Shown here: in pieces, positions 41,471-51,967 of the stretch
How positions within the stretch are numbered: the stretch's first letter is position 1
Layout: each line of letters starts with the position of its first letter
Assembly: GCA_033032865.1 (NCBI GenBank)
Contig: JAWHQI010000509.1
Span: 248,001-312,000 of the forward strand
Direction: 5' to 3'
DNA length: 64,000 nucleotides
DNA from: Dactylorhiza incarnata
Lineage: Eukaryota; Streptophyta; Magnoliopsida; Asparagales; Orchidaceae
Notes under the pieces: model-generated
Seen by the model: only the letters and a program-made list of their open reading frames with translations
Databases searched by the model: none
Told to the model about the DNA's origin: nothing
Position numbers and translations under genes: made by a program

Positions 41471-43180
41471 GGTCCTCGTGACCCGGCATGTCCTTCTGAG
41501 AGAAAATGATTTTTTCTGTCGGGGGCGGAGCAGTGGATGTTGAAGCCACGCTCCGGCGATAGATGGTATGGAGGCTCGCCTTGCGGGTTGCCTCCACCCC
41601 AACACCCCCGTGGATCACTCTGATCCCCCCTCTAGTCCCCACGTCGGCCCGGTCTTCGCATCTCTCCTCCTCCTCCCGAGGCAGGACCTCCTCAATCCTC
41701 ACTTGTTGTTGTTGTCGCGGTGCGGGCACCCTGGCCCTCTTTATCTCCAGGAACTCTGGGCAGGTAGCCGTCGCGTGACCTTCCTCATCATGGAAGTCAC
41801 AGTACGACAGCGTCACCTCTCCCGCCTCGGCCTCTGCCAACTTATTCCTCCTTCTCCTTCCTACTTCTTCTCTCCTTCCTCTTCCTCCCCTTCCTTGCCC
41901 GATCGCCATGGCATGCTGGGGTGGGGGATGCATCTGTCTCGGACCCTGCCTCCATCCCAACTGATGGGGCCTTCCTTGACCCCCCATAGAAGTTACCCTC
42001 TCCCGGGGCTTAACCCCTCCCCTGACCTTGCATCCCCCCGCCATGCTGCCTCCATCCCCCTTCTGGGGCCCTGGTTTCTTCTCTTCTCCTCACCTCCTGC
42101 TGCCTGACCTCCAGCTCACTGAGCTTTTCTAGCCTCTTGGTGAGCTCCGGGTTGGCCTCCTCACTCGCGATTTCCTCCGCCACCCTCTCCATCAGATCCT
42201 CGCAGGAGACGGGGGCCTTCCTCTTCAAATCCATCTTGAAGAAACTCTCCCTCAGCCCGACCGTGAAGGCGAGCTGGAGTGCAAACTCAGGCATCTCCTG
42301 CGTGAGCAGCACCTCCTCCTGAAATCGATCCGCGTAGCGAGCCAGCGACTCCCTAGGCTCTTACTTCACTTTGAATAGGGACTCAGCGTCCTTCTTCCTC
42401 TTCTTTGAAGTTGAGAACCGCAGCAGAAAGCTTCGGCGCAAGTCTTCGAACGCGTAGATCGATCCCGCAGGGAGTTGATGGAACAGTCCCTGGCCTTCTC
42501 CATGAGGGTGACGGCGAAGAGCCGACACTTGAAGGCATCTGACATCGGCCTGATAGAGACCGAATCCTCAAAGGACTGCATGTGCTGGACGGGGTCATCT
42601 CTGCCGTTGTAGTACACCCTGTCCCACTCCCCGAACCCTACGGGGACGGGCGCGGAAAGTACCAGCTCGCAAAAGGGGCTCCCCCTCCTGCTACCCTTTC
42701 TGGCTCCCCTCGCCCCCCGAGCTCCCTCACTAAACTTGAGTTCGTGGGGACCGCGCTCGCGAGAGCGGCGCTCGCCTGAACCACTCCTACGGTCACTGCG
42801 CCCTCCGGGCGCGCGCTCGCCTGTGCCTCTTCTATCCGCGTCGCGCTCGCCTGAACCGTGCTCGCCGGCACTGAGCTCGCCGGACTGGCGAACAGCGCTC
42901 GCCCCTCCAGATCCTGTACTGACCCTCCGGCCACTTCCTTTCCTGCCCTCCCCCCGGGGGCGTTCTCGCCAGCCGCTGCCGGGGGATAGATCGCCTGCTG
43001 AGTTGGGGTCGCGAACTCACTTCGTAGCGCTGCGATAGTTAGCCCGAAGGTGTCGAGCACCTCTCTCCTGAAATCCGCGAACATCCTCGGTGTCACCACC
43101 CGGGGTGACCCGCTGAACTCCTCGCCTTGCTCTTCATCTCCCGACATATCTCTTCCTGGGAACTTTCTTGGACCAGCCAC
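41471..43180 (-). pseudogene. Tat gag
   Basis: It starts MAGPRKFPGRDMSGDEEQ at 43180, 3 bp from the primer site. A FADFRREVLDTFGL segment and a long Ala/Ser spacer follow. The capsid-like part is YYNGRDDPVQHMQSFED with FAVTLMEKARDC (about 42450-42620), then FFKMDLKRKAPVSCEDLM. The knuckle-like CDFHDEEGHATATC is at about 41770-41810. Several frame changes occur (near 42620, 42365 and 42010). It would form the particle shell. Confidence 0.75.
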
Positions 43181-43182
43181 GC

Positions 43183-43200
43183 TCCACGCTCACCGCACCA
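43183..43200 (-). other. Primer binding site matching tRNA-Phe
   Basis: The plus strand TCCACGCTCACCGCACCA equals the 3' 18 nt of plant tRNA-Phe including CCA, so the minus-sense element RNA would pair with it. Three bases separate it from the LTR edge at 43204. Confidence 0.85.
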
Positions 43201-43203
43201 AAA

Positions 43204-43670
43204 TGTTGAAACCGATTTCTCGGTCTCTTGTGAAGCTCGGGGACCTCAACGAGTTGAGGGGCAGCTAGCCCTTACTGGTTCCTCGGATGAGGCAAACTGA
43301 AGACTAGAGCAAAGGACTAAGACCTTAGTCTCAGCAAGGAGGTCCCTCCACTAACCCGGAAGATCGTTGAGCGCTTCCCCTCCCAAGCCAAGGCAGAGAC
43401 TCGGGCACCTTGGAGAGCTAGAGAGCCAAACTGTTGAAACCGATTTCTCGGCTTCTGTGGAGTTCGGGGCCCTCAGCAAGCTGAGGGGCGATCAACACTT
43501 ACTCCCCCCAAGGGAGAGCCCGAGGTTGAAGGTGTCGGAACTAAGGACTGGACCAAGGGCCTAGTGGGGAGGTCCCACCACATACCCGGAAGTCCCTTAG
43601 GAACTTCCCCTCCCAAGCCACTACTAGGCTTGGGCACCACTAGAGGCTCTCCTCATGCCCTAGAGAGATG
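43204..43670. repeat. Tandem duplication of the LTR end
   Basis: TGTTGAAACCGATTTCTCGG occurs at 43204 and again at 43434, each followed by related sequence with ACCCGGAAG, CTTCCCCTCCCAAGCCA and GGGCACC in the same order. Period is about 230 bp with clear divergence. Each copy is preceded by gcaccaaaa or gagccaaac. Confidence 0.85.
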
Positions 43671-44247
43671 TGGGGAGAGAGAGAGAGAAGGAGAGAGCTA
43701 GCCTAGAATGAGAGATCTCCAAATGGTGCCCCTTGGTCTTATTTATAGGATTTCCGGATTTGGGCTGCAAATAACCAAAACTGGACTGCGAATAGCCAAA
43801 ACTGAACTGCGAATAACCAAAACTGGACTACGAATAGCCAAAACTGGACTGCGAATAGCCAAATCCCGCTGTTCTGAAGCGCTAAACGCAGACCGAACCC
43901 TCCCCCCGGAACTGGGCGGGAGGGGTTACCTCGCGGGGCTCGGCGAGTCCCCTAACCAGGGCTCGACGAGACCCAGCCAGGGTCACCCCCCCCCCCCCCC
44001 TGGCTGGTCTCCCTCCCCCCCTGCTGGAGCTGGGCGAGACCCAGCCAGGGTCGCCTCCCTGGCTGGTCTCGCCCCTTATTGGGGCTGGGCGAGACCCAGC
44101 CAGGGTCGCCTCCCTGGCTGGTCTCGCCCCTTTATTGGGGCGTGGGCAAGGGGGTTGAAGGCCTCCTCCCTCCCCCCCCCCCCCCCCCCCGCTGAGGCTG
44201 GGCGATACCCAGCCAGGGTCGCCCCCCATGGCTGGTCTCGCCCCCCT

Positions 44248-44473
44248 GCTGGGGTGCACCTAGACCCTTCCTGCTGAGGTCCCGCTGGGGTGCATTTAGA
44301 CACCCATCCTGCTGAGGTCTAGCTGGGGTGCATTTAGACACCCCTCCTGCTGAGGTCTCGCTGGGGTGCATTTAGACACCCCTCCTGCTGAGGTCTCGCT
44401 GGGGTGCATTTAGACACCCCTCCTGCTGAGGTCTCGCTGGGGTGCATTTAGACACCCCTCCTGCTGAGGCCCG
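44248..44473. repeat. 38-bp tandem repeat, six copies
   Basis: Unit starts are at 44248, 44284, 44322, 44360, 44398 and 44436. Core: GCTGGGGTGCATTTAGACAC followed by cctcctgctgaggtct. Confidence 0.95.
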
Positions 44474-44484
44474 CTTCCTTACTG

Positions 44485-45990
44485 GGCGAGCGGGGGGGGG
44501 GGGGGGGGGAGACGCCCCTCCCCTCTCTTCCACCTGCTGGGCGAGAGGGGGGGCGAGCCACCCCTCCCCTCTCCGCCACCTGCTGGGCGAGAGGGGGGGC
44601 GAGCCGCCCCTCCCCTCTCCGCCTCCTACTGGGTGAGAGGGGGGCGAGCCGCCCCTCCCCTCTCCGCCTCCTACTGGGCGATAGGGGGGCGAGCCTCCCC
44701 TCCCCTCTCTGCCTCCTACTGGGTGAGAGGGGGGGGGGGGGGACGAGCCGCCCCTCCCCTCTCCGCCTCCTACTGGGCGAGAGGGGGGCGAGCCGCCCCT
44801 CCCCTCTCCGCCTCTTATTGGGCGAGGGGGGGGGGGGGGGGGGGGGCGAGCCGCCCCTCCCCTCTCCGCCACCTGCTGGGCGATAGGGGGCGCGAGCCGC
44901 CCCTCCCCTCTCCGCCTCCTACTGGGCGAGAGGGGGGGCGAGCCGCCCCTCCCCTCTCCTCCTCCTACTGGGCGAGAGGGGGGCCAGCCGCCCCTCCCCT
45001 CTCCGCCTCCTACTGGGCGAGAGGGCGGGCGAGCCGCCCCTCCCCTCTCCGCCACCTGCTGGGCGAGAGGGGGGGCGAGTCGCCCCTCCCCTCTCCGCCT
45101 CCTACTGGGCGAGAGGGGGGCGAACCGCCCCTCCCCTCTCTGCCACCTACTGGGCGAGAGGGGGGGCGAGCCGCCCCTCCCCTCTCCGCCTCCTACTGGG
45201 CGAGAGGGGGGGCGAGCCGCCCCTCCCCTCTCCGCCTCCTACTGGGCGAGAGGGGGGGGGGCGAGCCGCCCCTCCCCTCTCCGCCACCTGCTGGGCGAGA
45301 GGGGGGGCGAGCCGCCCCTCCCCTCTCCGCCTCCTACTGGGCGAGAGGGGGGGCGAGCCGCCCCTCCCCTCTCCGCCTCCTACTGGGCGAGATGGGGGCG
45401 AGCCGCCCCTCCCCTCTCCGCCTCCTACTGGGAGAGAGGGGGGCGAGCCGCCCCTCCCCTCTCCGCCACCTACTGGGCGAGAGGGGGGGCGAGCCGCCCC
45501 TCCCCTCTCCACCTCCTACTGGGCGAGAGGGGGGGGCGAGCCGCCACTCCCCTCTCCGCCACCTGCTGGGCGAGAGGGGGGCGAGCCGCCCCTCCCCTCT
45601 CCACCTCCTACTGGGCGAGAGGGGGGGGGGGGGGGGCGAGCCGCCCCTCCCCTCTCCGCCTCCTACTGGGCGAGAGGGGGTCGAGCCGCCCCTCCCCTCT
45701 CCCCCTCCTACTGGGCAAGAGGGGGGCGAGCCGCCCCTCCCCTCTCCGCCACCTGCTGGGCGAGAGGGGGGGCGAGCCGCCCCTCCCCTCTCCGCCTCCT
45801 ACTGGGCGAGAGGGGGGGCGAGCCGCCCCTCCCCTCTCCGCCACCTGCTGGGCGAGAGGGGGGCGAGCCGCACCTCCCCTCTCCGCCTCCTACTGGGCGA
45901 GAGGGGGGGCGAGCCGCCCCTCCCCTCTCCGCCTCCTACTGGGCGAGAGGGGGGGCGAGCCGCCCCTCCCCTCTCCGCCTCCTACTGGCG
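44485..45990. repeat. About 48-bp G/C-rich tandem array, about 31 copies
   Basis: The unit is CTCCTACTGGGCGAGAGGGG, a variable poly-G run (5 to over 20 G), then CGAGCCGCCCCTCCCCTCTC. Length varies mainly in the G run; a CACCTGCTGGGC variant alternates irregularly. The 494-codon plus-strand open frame across it (44633-46117) and its minus counterparts arise because the unit lacks stops. Confidence 0.95.
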
Positions 45991-46165
45991 GGGTGAGAGG
46001 AGCTCGCCCCCTTCTTTTGCTCGCCTCCTATACGAGCTGGGCAAGCGGGAGGTCTCCGCCTCCACCGCTCGTCCTCCCTTTCCCTGCCTGGGACCACTCC
46101 GCCAAATAATGTTCTAAAAGGCCCTTGGGGCCCGGGTAAGCACTCGGCGAATACGGGGTTGTACA

Positions 46166-46725
46166 CAATCCCCGCTCTTTGCGAGGTTATCTTAAGCTCG
46201 CAAAGAATCATCCAACCCTGAGTGTTCATCGAGTGGGTCTGAAAACTGCGCCATAAGCGAAGCCCCTCTTGGGAAAAAACCACGCAACCTCCCTGGGAGA
46301 TCCTCCTACCCTGCCGGCTAGCGAGAGCCCGGCCAGCGGAGCCACCTCGGGGAAAAACACTTAACCTCCCCGAGAGGCTAACGTAGTCTAGCGAGTGGTA
46401 GGCTCGTAGTTGTCATAAGGCTGATGTAGTCTAGCGAGCAGTAGGCTCGTAGTTGTTATAAGACTGGTGTAGTCTAGCGAGCGGTAGGCTCGTAGTTATT
46501 ATGAGACTGATGTAGTCTAACGAGCGGTAGGCTCGTAGTTAGTATGAGACTGACGTAGTCTAGCGAGCGGTAGGCTCATAGTTGTTATAAGACTGGTGTA
46601 GTCTAGCGAGCGGTAGGCTCGTAGTTATTATGAGACTGATGTAGTCTAGCGAGCGGTAGGCTCGTAGGTTTAATCTAAGACTGTGTAGTCTAGCGAGCGA
46701 CGGGCTCGATATTTATGAGGTCAGA
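46166..46725 (-). mobile_element. Partial internal region of a second Tat element, with 43-bp repeats
   Basis: Sequence beyond the right LTR edge is not random flank. 46166-46235 repeats the tract-enclosing stem-loop found inside the left LTR edge, and 46318-46385 contains CTAGCGAGAGCCCGGCCAGC, akin to the 97-bp array unit. A 43-bp tandem repeat follows, with unit starts at 46383, 46426, 46469, 46512, 46555, 46598, 46641 and about 46685 (gtagtctagcgagcggtagg). No target duplication marks 46165, so the LTR is shared with, or recombined into, a second element lacking the antisense genes. Confidence 0.65.
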
Positions 46726-48162
46726 TCAGTACTATGATCCGGAGGCTTGTTGTAAGAAAGATATAAGTATATAGTGCATGTGCATAGAAGGGTGGTGGGT
46801 CTTCGGTTCTGGCTTAGTCGTCACACCGGCAGCAGTACGTTGACTCGGCAGTGCTAGAGGTTTAAAGAGGGACCAGATTGTTTTACTGCGCGTCCGACGG
46901 GACGGTTTCCCTAAACTCTGCCTGGCCAAATAAAGGTCTGGTATCTTCGGATCCAGCAAGAGTACGCAGGAGCTCGTGAGTACCGGGTACCGGTATCACA
47001 TCGTACGTTAGGGCCTAGGTCTGGTAGTGTGACTTACCCACCTAGGTGAGGAGACGCCCGCTCCTCTGCCCCCGTTTGACCACGACGGGAGGTGCCCGAG
47101 AGGTTAGCTACCTCCGAAAAGTGGGAACTAAAGGTCTGTACGTACAGAGTCGTGTGGGTGTGTTGCATGTGTATGAAATAATAATCCAATCATTGCATCA
47201 TTGCATTGCACGACATAGCATCGCATGGCTGCACAAACAGAGACCTCATCGTATAAATTTGTATGGGCTCTTTTATACGATGAGTTTACTTCTTGTCAGA
47301 TCCCTTACTTATGTGCCTTGTGTGTACGCATATAAGTTAAGGTTAGTTTTCCTAGCTGCTTACATATTACTTTACCTGCTCATATTACTGCTACAGTAGT
47401 TTCCTCTATTTTATTGCTCTACCTTGAGATTGATAGTAGAACTGCTAGAACAATTTATTTAATGTATTGTTACTAGTTTTTCCTTGCCACATGTCATCTG
47501 CTTATTTTGTTACCCCCTTGTTGTCCTACGCTTCCTCCTCCCCGCACGGTGCCTAGGAGTCGTGGGTGAAGGCGGTGAGGAATGTGCTGAGTCTTTTAGA
47601 CTGACGGTCAGTGGACCTTATTATTACAGGAGAACCAGGGAGAGCAGGTCAACCCCCAGAGGGTGGTACCTGAGACGGTGACCAGGCCCGGAGTTGGACT
47701 CTCAGCTGCTGCCTGGAGAGCACCGGTAAGCAAGACCCCTCATGTACCTACGCTTCACATCTACCCGGGTCAGAGGGCAGAGTTATACGCTATTGAGGGA
47801 GTCGAGCCATGCGGCTGCTTAGACTGTTATATCTTCGCCCGGCGAGAGGCGAAGAAAGCGTCATTAGATCGGGCTTAGGCCCTAACTGTAGTTTATGTTT
47901 TATTTCCGCACTCTGATTAACTCCTGAATTATGTATAACTATCTCTCATGTTGGACATGTTTCTCTATTTTATGTGATTGTTGTCGACTTGTGCTTCTAG
48001 TTTATTCTTCCTTTTATGATTTTGGTTGGCCTGGATAATGTTGAATAGCCGGCAGTATCGGCGTGTTGCGGTGGCGACCATGTAGTGAAATGGTACCACC
48101 GCAAGACGGCGGTTCTGGGCGGTAAGACCCGGTTTTTGTTCGCAAAAAAAGGGGGTCTTACA
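46726..48162. mobile_element. Ty3-type LTR element remnant
   Basis: No intact coding region. The right edge GGGGGTCTTACA (48151-48162) is a typical TGTAAGACC-type LTR terminus. A GTAAGACCC / GGGTCTTAC inverted repeat lies at 48123-48160. The block has small open frames and leader-like sequence (near 47640-47700) but no recognisable domain. It abuts the FAR1-type transposase, whose N-terminus is missing. Confidence 0.45.
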
Positions 48163-51100
48163 GAAGGTATTAAAATTCATTGAAGAGCACAATCATCATT
48201 TGGCTACATCCCAAGACGTACATTTGTTGAGATCGCATCGTCATGTAGCTGATGGCCAAGCAACCTTGATTAGGAATATGATAGGAGTGGGGATACGAAC
48301 GATTGACATGTTCAACCTTATGGCGGAAGAAGTTGGCGGAGCTGAAAATGTAAGGTTCACGAAAGCAGATGCATATAACTTCATACATCACCAAAAAAAG
48401 TGCGCTCATCGAAATTGGAGATGCATCTAGATTATTGGAAATTTTTAAGGATAGACAATTGTCAGATAACATGTTCTCCTTTGATATACAAACAGATGAA
48501 ATGAATCGTCAGCATAATTTATTTTGGATTGATGGCCCGACAAAATTGGATTACGAAAGTTTTGGTGACGTGATAATTTTTGACAGCACTTATAGGCTAA
48601 ACAAATATAATTTAGCATGCGCTCCTTTTATAGCAGTAAATCACCATTGGCAAAATGTATTTGTTGGATGTGCATTTGTAACACATGAGACGATAGATTC
48701 TTTCTGTTGGGTATTTGAGGCTTTCTTAAAGTTTGTTGGTGTCAAGCGACCGATCACAATTTTCACAGATCAAGATCAGGCAATGGCAGTTGTTATTGAG
48801 AGGGTTTTACACACTACCCGTCATCGTTTATGTCAATGACACATTTCGAAGAAAACACCGTCTAAGGTACCCACTTTCAACTAAGTCAAGCACATTAGAA
48901 CCTTATTTTATACTTGCATGAGTAAATGTGATAGTGAAGTTAAGTTTGAGTTGTATTGGAGAGAGATGATCACCAAAGGAAATTTGTCAGAGAATCGGTG
49001 GTTAAATGAGCTTTACAACATTAAAAATAAGTGGTCCACTGCTTTTAATAAAGAGGGATTTGATCTTGACTGTACAACCCTCATATTTCCCGAGTCGGTG
49101 TGACCCGGCCCGGATGAGGCCAAGATAACGAAGGCGACTGAGACGGACAAAATGACCGCGTGGAGACGGTCGACCCGGATCAAGGCAAAAAGAGGTCGCG
49201 GAAGAGGCGGAGGGAGCATCCGCTACCCCGACCCCCTTCGGTCGAGTGGGAGGATCTCTCCCACTCACCGGCCCTTTGCGGGAGGAGTGGGAGGATCTCT
49301 CCCACTCACCCGGGCGAGTGGGAGGGTCGGCGAGTGGGAGAGATCCTCCCACTCGCCGAGCGAGTGGGAGAAGCCCTCCCACTCGCCGAGCGAGTGGGAG
49401 AGCCCTCCCACTCGCCGGGCGAGTGGGAGGGACACCCCCACTCGCCGGCCACCTTGGGGGCAAGTGGGAGGGGTCCTCCCACTCGCCCGGCACGGGTGGG
49501 GAGGTCGGAATGACCTCCCGTGAGGGGGGAGTGGGCACTTCGAGTCCCACTCGCCCCCCTCATGCGTGGTTGATTGCGGTCATGGTTGGACTGCAGATAG
49601 CAGGATTTTTGCTATCCGCAGTCCATTTTTGGGAAGTCTATAAATAGACCCCCATGGGCACCTTGGGAAGGGTTGGTCACTACCCCCCCCCCCCCCTTGC
49701 GTGTGTCTTGTGAGCAAGCACCCCCCCCTCCCTTGTCATCCTTCAGCTGACAGTGAGGTGGTTCTTAGTGCCCTCCAAGGTGCCCAGGCTCAGCATTGGC
49801 TTGGGGAGGGGAAGCGCTCTAAGATCTTCCGGGTATGTGGTGGGACCTCCGCGCTGCAGCTTAAGGGGTCCATTTGTGGATTCAAGTGTTCATCAAGTCC
49901 AAGTCTTTCAGTTCCTAGTGACCGGTCAAGGGTCTAGGCTTAGGTCAAGTAAGGGTTAGTCGCAACCCCCTTTCGAACGCTGAGACCGGGAAACTGGTTT
50001 CAACATTGACATTTTATCCACACAATGTAGTGAATCGGCAAATCACGGTATTCATGGTTGCTCGAAGCCTACAAGTTCACTTACCGAATGCTTTCTTGGT
50101 ATAGAAAAACTGATTTATTGTTGGCGAAAGGGTGAACATGAGGAAGGTTTCAAATGCAAACAAGGTACACACTCTCTCAAAATCAAGTCCTCCATGATTC
50201 TTAAACAAATGTCCAAGATATACACCAGAAAATATATGTAATATTTGAGCATGCTTTGATGGATGGGGCACTTGGTTTGATGGTGTCAGATGAATCAATG
50301 TATGACCAAGATATGATTGTATACAACATATGTCTTTGTGATACTACCGGTCTTCAAAAGGAATGGATTGTGAGATTTGACACAAAGAGCAATGACATAG
50401 AGTGTTCTTGTAGAGGTTTTCAAACGAAGGATTTATTGTGCAAGCATGTACTCCATGTTTATAATATTCGTAATGTACTGAAAATTCAATCAAATTACAT
50501 ATTAAGGAGATTTGCAATGTAAGCTAAGAGGCGATGTAATTTTACAATGTCGACGTCCATAAACTGAAACGAGTCAAACTTGATTTTCAGAAATCATATG
50601 ATGCGGTGGACATATGACATTTGTTAAAGAATGGAAAATTGACAAATAGCAAAGAAGTACATGGTTAATGCAACGAATGATGTGGGACAAGTTATAGAAG
50701 GTATGATCGACAATGATGAGAAAAAGAAAAAAAAAATTGTTTCTTCATTACGAAAGGACAAAGATGTCTTGAAAGATCCACCATCCATGCGGTCAAAGGG
50801 GGCACCAAAGACATGTTTGAAGAGTTATTGGGAACAAAACTCCAAAAAACAAAGTATGAGTAATTTTTTTTTAAATTTCACTATTATACATTGGATTTTA
50901 CCTTAATATTCTTTTTTGGTAAACAAAGAAGTCGCGTGCAGTTAAAGTGAATGGTGCTTCTGCCAATGGCGTTTTTGAGCATCCAATTCAGCAAAATTTC
51001 ATGGATAATAATTCGGGGTTTGATTCAAATTTAATTTCAAACCCCACTTTGGCACATGGCGACTTGAACGATGATTTGTCGATGAATGGCGACTTTTCTA

Positions 51101-51200
51101 TTCAACTGTCGTTAGATTTTCATGTATCTCAGATGTATTCAATTGGTGAACTATCTGTATTAATAATAGTTATTCGGTTTTTTTTAAAATCTTGTTCATT
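48163..51200 (+). pseudogene. FAR1/MULE transposase, split by a solo LTR
   Basis: From 48170 it reads VLKFIEEHNHHLAT (end of a FAR1 DNA-binding domain), then an EIFKDRQLSDNMFSF segment, FGDVIIFDSTYRLNKYNLAC (first catalytic Asp) and ITIFTDQDQAMAVVIERVL (second Asp). After the insertion at 49071-50005 it continues with WIVRFDTKSNDIECSCRGF and LLCKHVLHVYNI, a SWIM-type CxCx..CxH zinc motif (about 50394-50465), and a weak C-terminal region to about 51200. Lesions are a frameshift at an A7 run near 48392 and TGA at 48837-48839, where the family has Trp in CQWH. The N-terminus is cut at 48163. Intact relatives move Mutator-like elements or, when domesticated, act as transcription factors. Confidence 0.85.
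49071..50005 (-). mobile_element. Tat-type solo LTR, 935 bp
   Basis: It begins TGTACAACCC and ends GGTTTCAACA, the termini of the Tat LTRs, with a perfect TTGAC target duplication at 49066-49070 and 50006-50010. Its middle (49230-49550) is a private array of GAGTGGGAG / CTCCCACTC inverted units of about 30 bp. No internal sequence is left, so LTR-LTR recombination removed it. Confidence 0.95.
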
Positions 51201-51967
51201 TCGCATTAGCTTAAATATAATGTCAATACAATTGTATATGCACTGTATCTAATCGTATTACGGTAGTATTTGGAGTGAAATGTATCTATAACTAATTTTA
51301 ACACAGTCCTCCCTATTTTTTTGGAATAATTTTTATGTCCTCCAGATATATTCAAATAATCATATATCTATAATATTAACAATTATTCTGTTTACAAGAA
51401 ATTACGTTCATCTTTGATTTGGTTAAATATAAGCTCAATACAATTGTATATGCACTGCATCCAATCGTATTACGCTTGTATTTGGAGTGAAATGTAACCA
51501 TAACTGCTTTTCACACCGTCCCCCCTTAATTCAATCATTCGTATCCAAAATGGTTAAATATACTTAAATATAAGCTCAATACAATTGTATTTGCATTGCA
51601 TCCAATCTTATTACGCTAGTATTTTGAGTGAAATGTTTACATAAATGAAAGTGAAATGTCACCATAATTGGTTTTAACACAGTCCACCATATTCCTTCAA
51701 AATATGATAGTATTTGCTCATTATCCTATCGTATTACAGCGGTATCGTCCGTCAAATGTTTTCATAACCTACTTAGCACAAATAGTATAATCTTCCAATA
51801 CTATATCAAAAGCATACATAAATCAAAATGAAATTACCAAAACCATACCAAAATAACTGTTTCTAAGATATAAATCAACAAATCCGCAACTATCCTGTTT
51901 AAAATTTGAATATTACGAACAATATAAAAAAAATTGTCAGTGCAACCAATTGTTCATCACTATCCTG
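51201..51967. repeat. Three diverged copies of an AT-rich unit
   Basis: The segment AATACAATTGTAT(a/t)TGCA, followed by tccaatc(g/t)tattacg and gtgaaatgt, occurs near 51220, 51440 and 51580. Spacing is uneven (about 220 and 140 bp). No gene. It lies between the transposase and the CACTA insertion, probably 3' noncoding sequence of the MULE. Confidence 0.7.

Larger units (their letters stand above)
30788..46165 (-). mobile_element. Large Tat-clade LTR retrotransposon, degenerate
   Basis: In minus sense: right LTR (43204-46165), a primer site matching tRNA-Phe (43183-43200), gag, protease, reverse transcriptase, two RNase H domains, integrase, a 97-bp tandem array, two antisense genes, a polypurine tract near 31765-31775, and the left LTR (ending 31764, truncated at about 30788). 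The dual RNase H and the antisense accessory genes after pol are hallmarks of Tat elements. Frameshifts and stops break gag-pol, so it cannot be autonomous. LTR lengths differ greatly because each carries different minisatellites. Confidence 0.85.
43204..46165 (-). repeat. Right (5') LTR of the Tat element, expanded by minisatellites
   Basis: Plus-sense ends are TGTTGAAACCGATTTCTCGG and CGGGGTTGTACA. Much of the 2962 bp is repeats: a duplicated end (43204/43434), a 21-bp repeat (tggactgcgaatagccaaaac, five copies, about 43762-43866), CCAGCCAGGGTCGCCTCCCT-type units (43970-44235), a 38-bp array and a roughly 48-bp array. A minus-sense TATA is likely at cttatttatag (about 43738). Confidence 0.8.

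Noticed and set aside
40625..42107. Plus-strand frames of 179-199 codons opposite Tat gag-pol
   Set aside because: They are antisense shadows of G/C-rich gag-protease coding sequence, unlike the antisense genes at 31958-35748, which have introns and TATA boxes.
43183..43200. A tRNA gene at the tRNA-Phe match
   Set aside because: Only the 3' 18 nt including CCA is present, beside an LTR; it is a primer site.
43434..43434. Using 43434 as the right LTR boundary
   Set aside because: The tRNA-Phe primer site lies next to 43204, not 43434; the inner copy is a duplication.
44633..46117. 494-codon open frame on the plus strand and long minus-strand frames
   Set aside because: The translations are a monotonous repeat of the 48-bp G/C array unit, which has no stops in some frames. 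There is no independent coding evidence.
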